From Leptolyngbya sp. PLA1 (GTDB taxonomy: Bacteria > Planctomycetota > Phycisphaerae > Phycisphaerales > UBA1924), in the NCBI GenBank assembly GCA_021405315.1, contig QWIH01000031.1:1-41492 (forward strand): a stretch of 41,492 nucleotides of DNA, written 5' to 3'. A model generated the notes under the pieces. The model did no database searches, had not been told where the DNA came from, and saw only the letters and a program-made list of their open reading frames with translations. Within the stretch, counting starts at the first letter, position 1, and each line of letters opens with the position of its first letter. Shown here piece by piece: positions 1-8,169 of this stretch. Made by a program: the position numbers and the translations under genes.

Positions 1-1
1 C

Positions 2-223
2 AACGTGGACCAGGACGACGTCAGTTGCTTCACCGGCCTCGTCGCAGGCGACGTCACCAGCGACTGCTATCTCGGCCTCGTCAACTACCTCGCCGGGCTG
101 GGGCTCCCTGACCCTGCCAGCCACGTCCCCACACTGCTCGACGTGAACAGCGACGGCAACATCGATCAGGACGACGTCTCCGCACTCATCAACATCGTGG
201 GTGGCGGCAGGTGCCCGGAGTAA
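2..223 (+). CDS. C-terminal fragment of a secreted dockerin/EF-hand-like protein (5' end outside window)
   Basis: Only the last 73 residues are in the window, and the frame is open to the left edge. The fragment contains two Asp-rich calcium-loop-like motifs, NVDQDDV at its start and DVNSDGNIDQDDVSALIN near the end, about 45 residues apart, and finishes in GGGRCPE. This paired layout resembles type I dockerin / EF-hand tails on exported planctomycete proteins. The same motif ends the protein encoded at 1539-2582. The function of the missing N-terminal part cannot be judged. Calcium binding and surface location are inferences from the motif. Confidence 0.7.
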   Translation, partial: NVDQDDVSCFTGLVAGDVTSDCYLGLVNYLAGLGLPDPASHVPTLLDVNSDGNIDQDDVSALINIVGGGRCPE

Positions 224-246
224 AGCAGCGCCCCCTTCCAGCGCGC

Positions 247-1461
247 TCACGCCCCTCCGCGTGCCCGCTCGATCCATCCGCCGCCCAGCACCAGGTCCGG
301 GTCCGCCGCGTCGTAGAGCACGATCGCCTGCCCGGGTGCGACCGCGGCCTGCGGCTCGTCGAACTCCACCGAGAACCGCCCCAGCCGCCCGCTGGGCGTG
401 GCCCCCTCGCCGCTCTCCAACACCCTCACCCGCGCCGGAGCCGCCGGCGTGTTATATCGATACTTCGCCCACACGGGGGTACCCGGTGCCGGTGGCTCGG
501 CCGTCAACCAGTTCGCCTCGCCCGCGAGGCAGCCGCGCGCCATCAGGCCCTCTCGCTTCCCGATGCGCACCACGTTCGAGTCCGGGTCCTTCGCCGTCAC
601 AAAGACGCGCTCCCCCACCGCCACGTCCAGCCCCCGGCGCTGCCCGATCGTGAAGCGGTGCTGGCCCTGGTGCGTGCCCACCACGCGGCCCGACTCATCG
701 ATGATCGGCCCCTCGCGTGCGAGTTCCGGCCTCAGCCGGTCAACCAGCGACGCGTAGTCGTTGTCCGGCACGAAGCAGATCTCCTGCGAGTCCGGCTTGT
801 CAAAGACGGGCAGGCCAAACTCCTTCGCCAGTTCGCGCACGCGTGCCTTGTGCATGCCACCCACCGGCAGCAGCATGCGCGATAGGCGATCCGTCGGCAC
901 GCCGAAAAGCACGTAGCTCTGGTCCTTCGTGTGATCCAGCCCGCGGCGGAGCCACGTCTCGCCCTCCGCCGCCCCGGACCGCGCGTAGTGCCCGCTGGCA
1001 ACGAAGTCGCACCCCATGTTCACCGCGTACTCGTGCAGCTTGCCGAACTTCAGCCAGTCGTTGCAGCGCACGCAGGGGTTTGGGGTGCGCCCCCGCGCGT
1101 ACTCGTCGGCGAAGTAGTCGATCACGCGCCCGAAGTCCGCCTTGAAGTTGCAGACATATAGCGGGATACCGAGCTCCGCGGCGACCAGCCGGGCGTCCGC
1201 GGCGTCGGAGATGGAGCAGCACCCCTGGTGGCCGATCTTGACGCCGGGGGCGGGCAGCACGGGCAGCGACCGCCCCATCCGGCGCGCCGTCTCCGGCTCC
1301 GCATCGCACGCGTCGGCCTTCAGGTCCTCGCCCGGAGTTCCCAGGCGCATGAAGCACCCGACGACATCGAACCCCTCGCGGCGCAGCAGCGCCGCCGCGA
1401 CGGCGGAGTCAACGCCCCCCGACATGGCCACCAGCACGCGCTGTCCCTGTGCCCGCGACAT
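247..1461 (-). CDS. mnmA: tRNA-specific 2-thiouridylase MnmA
   Basis: Cytoplasmic enzyme that thiolates U34 of Lys, Glu and Gln tRNAs, using sulfur relayed from a cysteine desulfurase. The 404-residue protein has the PP-loop SGGVDS at residues 14-19, the RTPNPCVRCN segment whose Cys133 matches the first catalytic cysteine, and SQEICFV with Cys229 matching the second. The central GHYAR and DQSYVLFG segments are also typical. It is longer than the usual 360-370 residues because of about 30 extra residues between roughly 41 and 80, including a CC pair. The ATG is preceded 8 nt upstream by TACGAT and has no Shine-Dalgarno, so translation may be leaderless. It stands alone, convergent with the fragment at the left edge. 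Confidence 0.95.
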   Translation of the reverse strand: MSRAQGQRVLVAMSGGVDSAVAAALLRREGFDVVGCFMRLGTPGEDLKADACDAEPETARRMGRSLPVLPAPGVKIGHQGCCSISDAADARLVAAELGIPLYVCNFKADFGRVIDYFADEYARGRTPNPCVRCNDWLKFGKLHEYAVNMGCDFVASGHYARSGAAEGETWLRRGLDHTKDQSYVLFGVPTDRLSRMLLPVGGMHKARVRELAKEFGLPVFDKPDSQEICFVPDNDYASLVDRLRPELAREGPIIDESGRVVGTHQGQHRFTIGQRRGLDVAVGERVFVTAKDPDSNVVRIGKREGLMARGCLAGEANWLTAEPPAPGTPVWAKYRYNTPAAPARVRVLESGEGATPSGRLGRFSVEFDEPQAAVAPGQAIVLYDAADPDLVLGGGWIERARGGA

Positions 1462-1469
1462 GACGCGGG

Positions 1470-1475
1470 ATCGTA
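1470..1475 (-). promoter_or_regulatory. -10-like element of mnmA (leaderless type)
   Basis: TACGAT on the minus strand lies 8 nt before the mnmA ATG. A transcript starting 6-8 nt downstream would begin at the start codon. No clear -35 was found. Confidence 0.4.
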
Positions 1476-1500
1476 GGGAGAGACTCTACCCACGCCCCGC

Positions 1501-1524
1501 GCGCCCCGGCCCTCGCCGGGGCGC
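1501..1524 (-). terminator. GC-rich hairpin downstream of the dockerin-like gene
   Basis: A perfect 10-bp stem (GCGCCCCGGC / GCCGGGGCGC) with a CCTC loop lies 14 nt after the stop of the minus-strand gene at 1539-2582. It has no T tract, so it may act as an RNA 3'-end stabiliser or a weak terminator. Confidence 0.45.
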
Positions 1525-1538
1525 CGGCGCGGCATCGG

Positions 1539-2582
1539 TCACGGGCACGCGTACTCGCCGCCGGCGATCACGTTGATCAGCAGCGAGATGTCATCCTGGT
1601 CCGTGTTGCCGTCGAAGTTGAGGTCGGGGTCGACGCCGTTGGGGTTCTCTCCGCCCCCGACCACGTTGATGAGGTACACCACGTCGTCCTGGTCCAGCGA
1701 CCCGTCCTGGTTCACGTCGAACTCGGGCAGGGCGACGACATCGATGTCGAGGGTCGCGCCGAAGGCGGGGCTGATCAGGTTCTCACGCATGTAGAAGGCC
1801 GGGTACGACGGGCTTCCCGTGCCCCCTCCCGGCCCGCCGCTCGCCGGCTCGAGCGACGTCACGATGAACCGCAGTCTCCCCTCCCGCAGCCCGCGCGTGA
1901 TGTAGTCGCGCGTCGTGGCGCTGCTGAGGTCCACCTGGAACGACATCGCCGTCCCCGCGTTCGGACGCTCTCCCCCGGTCAGGCCCGGGATCATCCCGAT
2001 CGCCATCGGCGTGGACTCGAACCGCTGACGAACCTGACGCGAGATGTCCGTCGCGTTGCCCGCCTCGTCAAACACCGCGGCAAAGACGCTGCGGACGCCC
2101 TCCTGCGGCGGGAATGGCGGCACCGGCGCGAACGCCGTGGTCTCTCCGAATGTCGCCGCTGTCATCCCGTTGCGGTAGCCCGCGCCGTACAGCTCGACCG
2201 GCCGCCCTGGGTCCGCGTCGGCCACGTACTCGGGGTCCGACGTGCTGTACAGGCTGACCACCGAGTCCGCCGTCGGGTCGTAGAAGAACCGATCGCTCAC
2301 GCTCGTGTAGAGCGTGATCCGCACCGACCGCAGCAGGTAGGACGCGGCCCCGTCCGGGATGTACCCGGCCGTGTTCCATCCCAGCAGAACCTGCGCGTCA
2401 CGGTCGTCGAATCCCGCCTGACTGATCGCCCCAAAGGTCGAGGCCGAGGTTTCGACGCCAGGCGTCGAGTTGAACCCATACATCCACCTATCGAGCGAAA
2501 CCTGCGCCTGCTGCACGGACACGCACTGGCCAGCAGCCACCGATGCGAGCGTCAGCATCGTTCCAACAACCATGGTCTTCAT
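1539..2582 (-). CDS. Secreted protein with C-terminal dockerin/EF-hand-like tail
   Basis: A 347-residue exported protein. The start chosen is the ATG at 2582, because AAGGAG lies about 6 nt upstream; an in-frame GTG at 2597 would add five residues. The N-terminus MKTMVVGTMLTLASVAAG is a typical signal peptide with cleavage near AAG|Q. The middle is predicted beta-rich and I recognise no family. The last 60 residues hold two calcium-loop-like motifs, DVNQDGSLDQDDVVYLIN and NFDGNTDQDDISLLIN, each followed by GGGE or GGEY. The tail matches that of the partial gene at the left edge, which suggests a shared surface-display or matrix-binding module. The ligand of the module is unknown. Confidence 0.75.
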   Translation of the reverse strand: MKTMVVGTMLTLASVAAGQCVSVQQAQVSLDRWMYGFNSTPGVETSASTFGAISQAGFDDRDAQVLLGWNTAGYIPDGAASYLLRSVRITLYTSVSDRFFYDPTADSVVSLYSTSDPEYVADADPGRPVELYGAGYRNGMTAATFGETTAFAPVPPFPPQEGVRSVFAAVFDEAGNATDISRQVRQRFESTPMAIGMIPGLTGGERPNAGTAMSFQVDLSSATTRDYITRGLREGRLRFIVTSLEPASGGPGGGTGSPSYPAFYMRENLISPAFGATLDIDVVALPEFDVNQDGSLDQDDVVYLINVVGGGENPNGVDPDLNFDGNTDQDDISLLINVIAGGEYACP

Positions 2583-2610
2583 TGCCAACTCCTTCACACT
2601 GGGGTAGAAT
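2582..2610 (+). promoter_or_regulatory. Sigma70-type promoter for the pseudopilin-like gene
   Basis: TTGCCA (2582-2587), a 17-nt spacer and TAGAAT (2605-2610) give a good plus-strand promoter about 50 nt upstream of the ATG at 2663. The -35 element overlaps the start codon of the divergent gene at 1539-2582. Confidence 0.55.
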
Positions 2611-2662
2611 AGTTGCAGATCAACTTATCCGTATCTCTCAATCATTACCCAGGAATCAGAAT

Positions 2663-3559
2663 ATGTCTACCTCTTCTATTCAGAATTCCCCTCGTTTTCA
2701 CCGGGCCTTCTCTCTCATCGAGCTGCTGGTCACCATCGCGATCATCGCGCTGCTCATCGCCATCGCACTGCCGGCTCTGTCAAAGGCTCGCCAGTGCGTC
2801 AGAACGACACGGGAGCTCGCGGCCGCACAGCAACTCATGATCGCGTACGCCACCTACGCGGATGCGAACAGGGGCCGAGTGCTCACCGGGTATCCGACGG
2901 CGGCGATGGTCAGCGGGGCGGTCGCCGTCACCAATAGCGCCGGGGAGCGGCTTACGGGCGACATGGCGCAGCGGTACCCGTGGCGGCTGGCACCCCATCT
3001 CGATTTCAACTTCCGGGGCCTCTATCAGGACGACCGCGTTCTCGCGGACCTCCTCGTTCAAGAGGACACCTATCGCTCCTACGGCGTGACGTACGACTAC
3101 GTTGTGAGCCTCTACCCCTCACTCGGCCTCAACGTCGCATTCGTTGGGGGCTCCGAACGCCACTCCCAGTTCGACCCGGCGTTCACCCGCGCCTACGGCA
3201 AGGTCCACATCGAACGGTCGCACGAGCCACTTCGGCCCTCCAACCTTCTGGTGTTTGCCTCCGCCCGCGCGGAGGTGCAACCCGCACTGCCGATCCCGGG
3301 GCAACCCCAGGGCTTCTTCAGGATCGAGCCACCGATCTTCGGGGCTGCCAGGGGCCGCCAGTGGGAACCGGCGTACGAGGAGCGAGCCGACCTCCCGGGC
3401 CTCAACTCGGGCTTCGTGTCACTCCGGCACGGTGGGCGCGCCGTGACCGCACGATTCGATGGCCACGCCCAGTTGAACTCCTGGACGGAGCTTGGCGACA
3501 TGCGGCTATGGGCCGACCAGGCCAACTCCCCGGACTGGGGCCTGGTGCCCCGGCCATGA
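2663..3559 (+). CDS. Prepilin-type protein with H-X9-DG motif
   Basis: A 298-residue type II pseudopilin-like protein. The ATG at 2663 is chosen because AGGA precedes it and it places the class III leader correctly: a short basic N-terminus, then RAFSLIELLVTIAIIA, where Phe16 would be the first mature residue and Glu20 the conserved E5. The residue before the cleavage site is Ala instead of the common Gly. A single hydrophobic helix runs from about 16 to 38. Near the C-terminus SLRHGGRAVTARFDGHAQL contains His, nine residues, then Asp-Gly: the H-X9-DG signature found on large planctomycete pseudopilin families. Its precise role is unknown; these proteins occur in many copies per genome and are presumed processed and membrane-anchored. 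Confidence 0.85.
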   Translation: MSTSSIQNSPRFHRAFSLIELLVTIAIIALLIAIALPALSKARQCVRTTRELAAAQQLMIAYATYADANRGRVLTGYPTAAMVSGAVAVTNSAGERLTGDMAQRYPWRLAPHLDFNFRGLYQDDRVLADLLVQEDTYRSYGVTYDYVVSLYPSLGLNVAFVGGSERHSQFDPAFTRAYGKVHIERSHEPLRPSNLLVFASARAEVQPALPIPGQPQGFFRIEPPIFGAARGRQWEPAYEERADLPGLNSGFVSLRHGGRAVTARFDGHAQLNSWTELGDMRLWADQANSPDWGLVPRP

Positions 3560-3569
3560 GAGATGCCGG

Positions 3570-5141
3570 TCAGCCGCTCTGCAGCTTGCGTGACAGGAAC
3601 TCCGCGAGCTCGCGGAGCGTGCTGCCCGCGTGACCCGCGGCGAGTTCGGAGCTCAGGGGCTTGCCCGTGTCCTCCGCGAGCTGGCGGTCGATGCGGCGCT
3701 GCGCCGTGATGATGGTCGAGTGGTTGCTCCGGCCCATCGCGCGGGCGATCTCCGGGAAGCTCATCGTGGTCAGGCGTCGGCAGAGGCTCGCCACCAGCGA
3801 CCTCGCCAGAACCACGCGCTTATGCCGCCCCTTGCCCATGAAATCCGGCAGCTCCACGGCGAGTTCGCGGCAGACCTCGGTCACCACCATCTCCGCCCCC
3901 ACGGGACGGCGCATCCGGTGCGAGGGCCCGGCCTGCGTGGGCGCCGCCTCGTCGTCGATGCCCAGCGCCTTGCGGACGAGCGCGACCCCCACCACCCCGC
4001 CCGAAAACTCCGGCAGCAGCCGGTGCACCGCGTCGATCTGGTTGAGCAGCCCCTCGATCTCGCGGACACTCCCCCCGAACCCTCCGAGAGAGCCCACAGA
4101 GCGCGAGGACCGGGCGGCGATCAGTCTCGCGGCCTCGTCGTCCGCGCGGATGCCGCGTCGCTCGGCGAGGTGCTTCACCAGCTTCTCCCGGAGCTCGGGG
4201 TCCGGCGCATCGATCCGCACCACGGCCCCGGCGAGGAACCGGGACACCAGCCGCTCGGACAGGCGAGAGATCTCCTTGGGGTGCTCGTCGCTGGCGAGGA
4301 GCAGGCGGGCACCGTCGATCTGCACCGCATCAAGCGTGTGGAGGAGTTCGGTCTGCGTCGCGTCCTTGTTGGAGAAGAAGTGGACGTCGTCGATGCAGAG
4401 CAGGTCGACCCGCCGGTAGGAGCGACGGAACTGATCCACCCTGTTATTGCGCACGGCCTGGATGAACTCGTTGGTGAAGGCCTCCGCGGTGATGTACCGC
4501 ACGAGCGCCCCGGAGCGCCGCTCGGCGAATCGCGCGGTCGCGGCGCGGAGCAGGTGCGACTTGCCCATGCCGCAGGCCCCGTGGATGAAGATCGGCGGCA
4601 CCGGCGTCTGATCCTCCGCAAGCCGGAGCGAGGCGCTGTAGGCGAGCCGGTTGGAGCGTCCCACCACGAAGTTGTCGAAGGAGTACTTGAAGACGTCCGA
4701 CATTCGCGGCGCAGACTGCGCGGGCACCGCGATGGGCGTCGCCTTCTTCACCGGCTGCACGACCGGAGCGGCGGAGCGGTCGACCTCGAACGCGACCCTC
4801 GGCGCGCCGGCTCCCCGCCATGCCGTCGCGACCACTTCCCGGATCAGCGCGCCGAACCGACGCTCGAGCAGGTCCGCGAGCATCCCGGACGCGGCGTTCA
4901 CGCGCAGCACCCCGTCCTGGAGCGAGAGCGTGGCCTGGCCCCTCACGTAGCGGTCGTACTGCGAATCCCCCATGGCGCGGCGGAGGCGCTCCAGCAGCGC
5001 GTCGGCGGAGAGTTCCGCGGGCGGGACGCTCCTGGGAATCTCCCGCACGGGCTCGCGCGAGACGCGCTCTCCCGCGCTCCGACCCGCCGGTGCTGCCAGA
5101 TTGATCGCCCGTACACGGTTCCCGCCGTCGCTGTTGGCCAC
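3570..5141 (-). CDS. dnaA: Chromosomal replication initiator protein DnaA
   Basis: AAA+ initiator that binds DnaA boxes and opens the origin. With the GTG start at 5141 (AGGG about 9 nt upstream) the protein is 523 residues, versus about 450 usual; a GTG at 5048 is an alternative. Domain I lies at about 43-105. The AAA+ core shows Walker A GACGMGKS at 188-195 and Walker B LLCIDD at 247-252. SVREIEGLLNQI near 358-369 matches the NIRELEGAL region, and the domain IV helix-turn-helix has MGRSNHSTII at about 469-478, with Asn where the family signature usually has Asp. It is convergent with the pseudopilin-like gene, leaving 10 bp between stops. dnaN is not adjacent. The reading frame stays open upstream to 5636, but that part looks non-coding. 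Confidence 0.93.
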   Translation of the reverse strand: MANSDGGNRVRAINLAAPAGRSAGERVSREPVREIPRSVPPAELSADALLERLRRAMGDSQYDRYVRGQATLSLQDGVLRVNAASGMLADLLERRFGALIREVVATAWRGAGAPRVAFEVDRSAAPVVQPVKKATPIAVPAQSAPRMSDVFKYSFDNFVVGRSNRLAYSASLRLAEDQTPVPPIFIHGACGMGKSHLLRAATARFAERRSGALVRYITAEAFTNEFIQAVRNNRVDQFRRSYRRVDLLCIDDVHFFSNKDATQTELLHTLDAVQIDGARLLLASDEHPKEISRLSERLVSRFLAGAVVRIDAPDPELREKLVKHLAERRGIRADDEAARLIAARSSRSVGSLGGFGGSVREIEGLLNQIDAVHRLLPEFSGGVVGVALVRKALGIDDEAAPTQAGPSHRMRRPVGAEMVVTEVCRELAVELPDFMGKGRHKRVVLARSLVASLCRRLTTMSFPEIARAMGRSNHSTIITAQRRIDRQLAEDTGKPLSSELAAGHAGSTLRELAEFLSRKLQSG

Positions 5142-5701
5142 AGGATTCCACCCTGGGTACGGATGCCACGCCGCTGCAGGCCGGGCCCGCCCCCACGAGG
5201 GCGCGCCACCACGTGCCGGCGCGGTCCCAGCGCGCCGCCATCGCCAATGCCTGGCAGAGACCCTATTGTCCCGAATCCTTCTACGACGGCTGAGTGCCCC
5301 CAGCGGGGCGCCCGCACGCAAGGACGCCACGCACCGCCACGACGCATGTTTCACGCAAGCCGGGCTTGCGAAGGCTTCACACCGGTGGTCGATCCGTGAC
5401 CCGTCAATCCGAAATCCGCCCGGGAACGCTCGCACACTCCCGTCGATCGACTCGTCCGCCCGATCTCTTCTCAGACGAGTTGTGGGGGTCAAAATAGTGA
5501 ACCAGTCGGCGCCTAGCAAGCCCCTCAGATCATGCAGCACGACCATCGTCCCACTGAATCCGACCGTGGCGAGACTTACGTTGCGCAAAAAACTTGGCGA
5601 GTTCCGCGACCCGCCCCGATCGCAAACGTTGTGCAAAACTCGTGTGAAGCGCCAACCCCTCAGGCCACGCCGAACTGCGCGCGGCGCCTGTCGGTTACGC
5701 C
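5142..5701. other. 560-bp non-coding region upstream of dnaA with DnaA-box-like repeats
   Basis: No convincing gene is seen here. Two direct copies of ACGTTGYGCAAAA lie at 5578-5590 and 5626-5638. The second contains, on the minus strand, TTTTGCACA (5630-5638), which fits the relaxed DnaA-box consensus TTWTNCACA; the first copy has one mismatch to it. The stretch 5470-5640 is less GC-rich than its surroundings. An autoregulatory region or part of an origin is possible but unproven. Confidence 0.35.
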
Positions 5702-6715
5702 TCAGCGTCGGAGATCGCGCACGAGCGCGCGACGCCTCCCGTAGGGTTCAAACCCTAGCGATTCATACAGCCTGATCGCCGCGGCATTCCGCTCGTCCAC
5801 CGCACACGTCACGGACCACGACGGGTTCCCCTGCCGCGCGCGGGCGATTCCCATGCTCAGCAACGGCTTTGAGATGCCCTTTCCGCGGAGTTCCGGCCCA
5901 AGCCCGAGGTAGACAAGCTCCACCGTGCGGTGCTCAGGGCAGCGATTGAGGAGCACACAGCCCGCGGGGCTTCCCCTGTGCTTCACCAGCCACCACAGCG
6001 AGGGGTCGTACTGCCCCGTGCGTCTGTGGGAGTCGAGGATGTCCGAAGTGTCGCGCAGCCCGCACAACTCCGGGCAGTCTCGCGTCTCCACGTACGTCCT
6101 GTCCAACGCCCGCAGCAGCAGCCGGTCCGGGTCCTCGTCCGCCTCAGAGAGCTGGTCAAGCCGCTCGACCGAAACACCCTCGGGCCACGGACCGGCCTCC
6201 GTCGGGGCTGACAGCCGGCCGGCACGCTCACGCCTCATGTACCGGAGCGTCCCGACGTCGATGAACCCGGCGGCGTGCAGCACGCCGACCGCCCAAGCCT
6301 CTTCCGGCTCCGGGAGGGCCTGGGCAAGCGTCACCTCGTGCGCGTGCTCGGCCCGAAGCATGCGGCAGACCGCCTCCACGCAGGCCCGGGCCTCTTCCGC
6401 CTGCGCCCGCTCGGACCCCAGCGACGCCAACGGCTCGCTCAAAAAGAGCATCGCCGTCCGTCCGCTCCCCCTCACCGCCAGGCAGGCGTGGCCCGCGACC
6501 GGCGCGTCCGGTGGATTGCCGGCCACCAGCGTCACGTACGCCAGTCCGAGGTCGATCTCGTGCCTGCCGGCCCCGTCAACGAGCCTTCGGGCCGCCGACT
6601 CCACGTCCGCGTTGGACTGGCTGACCAACCGCCGGGCCGCCGCGAGAAAGAGCCCGGGAGAGACCCTCACGGGCTCTACATTGCGGCCGGGTGTGCTCTG
6701 GGACGCAGGCTTCAC
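5702..6715 (-). CDS. GNAT-family N-acetyltransferase, probably two-domain
   Basis: About 337 residues. The C-terminal half is a clear GNAT fold: VYLGLGPELRGKGISKPLL holds the acetyl-CoA pyrophosphate-binding RGKGI loop, and NAAAIRLYESLGFEPYGRR is the usual closing motif. The N-terminal half, with AYVTLVAGNPPDAPVAGHAC followed by GVLHAAGFIDVGTLRYMRR, looks like a degenerate second GNAT repeat, as in mycothiol-synthase-like tandem proteins. The substrate is unknown. The start is uncertain: I prefer the GTG at 6715 because TACGGT lies 8 nt before it, while an in-frame TTG lies at 6724. The gene precedes dnaA on the same strand but is separated from it by 560 bp. Confidence 0.82.
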   Translation of the reverse strand: MKPASQSTPGRNVEPVRVSPGLFLAAARRLVSQSNADVESAARRLVDGAGRHEIDLGLAYVTLVAGNPPDAPVAGHACLAVRGSGRTAMLFLSEPLASLGSERAQAEEARACVEAVCRMLRAEHAHEVTLAQALPEPEEAWAVGVLHAAGFIDVGTLRYMRRERAGRLSAPTEAGPWPEGVSVERLDQLSEADEDPDRLLLRALDRTYVETRDCPELCGLRDTSDILDSHRRTGQYDPSLWWLVKHRGSPAGCVLLNRCPEHRTVELVYLGLGPELRGKGISKPLLSMGIARARQGNPSWSVTCAVDERNAAAIRLYESLGFEPYGRRRALVRDLRR

Positions 6716-6747
6716 GCACGCCAACCGTAGCCCACGGCGCCCCCGGT

Positions 6748-6775
6748 TTGACGCCGGGGCTAGACTCTGTAGACT
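6748..6775 (+). promoter_or_regulatory. Sigma70-type promoter for the gene at 6799
   Basis: TTGACG (6748-6753), a 16-nt spacer and TAGACT (6770-6775) are followed by a short leader that carries GGAG before the ATG at 6799. A second TAGACT lies at 6761-6766. Confidence 0.55.
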
Positions 6776-6798
6776 GCGTGTTCTTCGGAGCCTTTCTC

Positions 6799-7488
6799 AT
6801 GCCCCACCGCTCGTCCAGTCCCGGAGTTCGGTCCGCTTTCACCGCCGCAGGCCGCTTGGCCCTGTTCGCTTCCGCCTCGTTCGGCCGGTGCCTGCCGCTC
6901 GCCGCGGGCGTGTGCGTGCTCGCGTCGTCGGTGGCGATGGCCCCCGAGCCCGATCCGGTTCCCCGCCGCTGGCAGCTCAGCGTCGAGGTCGGCCCGCTGC
7001 GGACCGCGAGCGTCGAGACCAAGGACGGCACCCGCGCATACTTCTACCTCACCTACAAGGTGACCAACGCCTCGGGTCAGGACCTGCTCTTCACGCCCTC
7101 GTTCGATCTCGTGGGCGATAGCGGGGAAATTCACCGAGCGGGTCGTCATGTCCCCGCCGAAGTCACCAAGGACATCCTCGCACGCCTCGACAACCCCTTC
7201 CTCCAGGATCAGGTCAGCATCGTGGGCGTGCTCCTCCAGGGCGAATCCAACGCCAAGGAAGGCCTGGTGATCTGGCCGGTGACCACCACGCGCATGACCG
7301 AACTCAGCATCTTCGCCACCGGATTCAGCGGCGAGACGCGCCCCGTGGAACTGAAGAACGAGGACGGAACGGCTACGAAGGTGCTCCTCCGCAAGACGCT
7401 CATGCTGTCGTATCAGCCCCCGGGCGAGCTTCGCGACATGGGCTCAACCCCGCTCCCGCTCCTCGAAAAGCAGTGGGTGATGCGCTAG
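6799..7488 (+). CDS. Exported hypothetical protein
   Basis: A 229-residue protein of no family I recognise. The ATG at 6799 has GGAG 9 nt upstream. A long hydrophobic N-terminal stretch (about residues 14-47, ending ASSVAMA) looks like a signal peptide or anchor. The mature part begins by comparing two related quantities (WQLSVEVGPLRTASVETKDG), then YLTYKVTNASGQDLLFTPSFDLV, a beta-rich pattern seen in periplasmic or surface domains of planctomycete hypothetical proteins. It has no catalytic motif and no sorting tag. It is followed after about 90 bp by rpmA, which has its own promoter. Confidence 0.7.
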   Translation: MPHRSSSPGVRSAFTAAGRLALFASASFGRCLPLAAGVCVLASSVAMAPEPDPVPRRWQLSVEVGPLRTASVETKDGTRAYFYLTYKVTNASGQDLLFTPSFDLVGDSGEIHRAGRHVPAEVTKDILARLDNPFLQDQVSIVGVLLQGESNAKEGLVIWPVTTTRMTELSIFATGFSGETRPVELKNEDGTATKVLLRKTLMLSYQPPGELRDMGSTPLPLLEKQWVMR

Positions 7489-7489
7489 G

Positions 7490-7518
7490 TTGAAGTGGCC
7501 GGACAGCGGGGCTACAGT
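7490..7518 (+). promoter_or_regulatory. Promoter of rpmA
   Basis: TTGAAG (7490-7495), a 17-nt spacer and TACAGT (7513-7518) give a good sigma70-like promoter. The predicted leader of about 57 nt carries GGAG shortly before the ATG at 7582. Confidence 0.55.
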
Positions 7519-7581
7519 CTCAACCTGCCCCGCATCGGAGGCGGTAGGATTTTGTTTAGGTGATCGATCGGAGCCGGCATC

Positions 7582-7866
7582 ATGGCACACAAAAAGGGCC
7601 AGGGTTCAACCAAGAACGGACGCGACAGCAACCCCCAGTACCTGGGCGTGAAGCTGTACGGCGGCGAGGTCGCCTCGCCGGGCTGCATCATCGTCCGCCA
7701 GCGCGGAACTCCTATTCAGCCGGGCTTTAACGTCCGCAAGGGCACCGACGACACCCTGTTCTCGGTCGCCGAGGGAACCGTCGTCTTCCGTGGTCGGAAG
7801 GTCCACGTGCTCCCGACGGACGCCAAGGCGGAGTGCCCCACCTGGCTCCGGACTGCCTCCAACTGA
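7582..7866 (+). CDS. rpmA: 50S ribosomal protein bL27
   Basis: A 94-residue large-subunit ribosomal protein whose basic N-terminal arm reaches the peptidyl transferase centre. [28 protein letters not shown] is the conserved L27 opening, and [24 protein letters not shown] is the conserved core. No rplU (bL21) gene precedes it, although the two are adjacent in most bacteria. It has its own promoter and terminator and so appears monocistronic. Confidence 0.97.
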   Translation: MAHKKGQGSTKNGRDSNPQYLGVKLYGGEVASPGCIIVRQRGTPIQPGFNVRKGTDDTLFSVAEGTVVFRGRKVHVLPTDAKAECPTWLRTASN

Positions 7867-7890
7867 CCTGACCGTCTTCCCGCACTCACC

Positions 7891-7920
7891 ACCGGACCTT
7901 TTGGGTCCGGTTTTTTGTTT
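7891..7920 (+). terminator. Intrinsic terminator of rpmA
   Basis: An 8-bp stem, ACCGGACC / GGTCCGGT, closes a 5-nt loop and runs directly into a T-rich tract (7911-7920), 24 nt after the rpmA stop. Confidence 0.9.
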
Positions 7921-8169
7921 CCGATCCTCGTTCTGCGGCTTCCCGCAAGAAATTCCCCAGAATACTTCGGAACGGGCTTGCGGGATCGCCGTTCGCGCGC
8001 GAGAATACGGCTTCGTAGGGCTCGAGGGGCTCGCGTAGGGCCGCGAGGAGAGAGACGAGACACCTCCTTGTTTCGAGCTGATGGCTTGTGTCGTTGCGCC
8101 GCGTGCGGCGTGGCGGCATCGTGGGTTTCTGCCCGCTCCGGCGTGGCAATTCGAAGAAGGAGAGCGTAG

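Noticed and set aside
5142..5636. N-terminal extension of DnaA by 165 residues (frame open from a TTG at 5636)
   Set aside because: The added sequence has Arg-rich shadow composition, no similarity to DnaA domain I and weak start context; domain I is already complete downstream.
5738..5755. T-arm-like stem-loop (GGGTTCAAACCC) suggesting a tRNA
   Set aside because: The loop is one base too short, no acceptor or anticodon arm can be built around it, and it lies at the 3' end of the GNAT gene.
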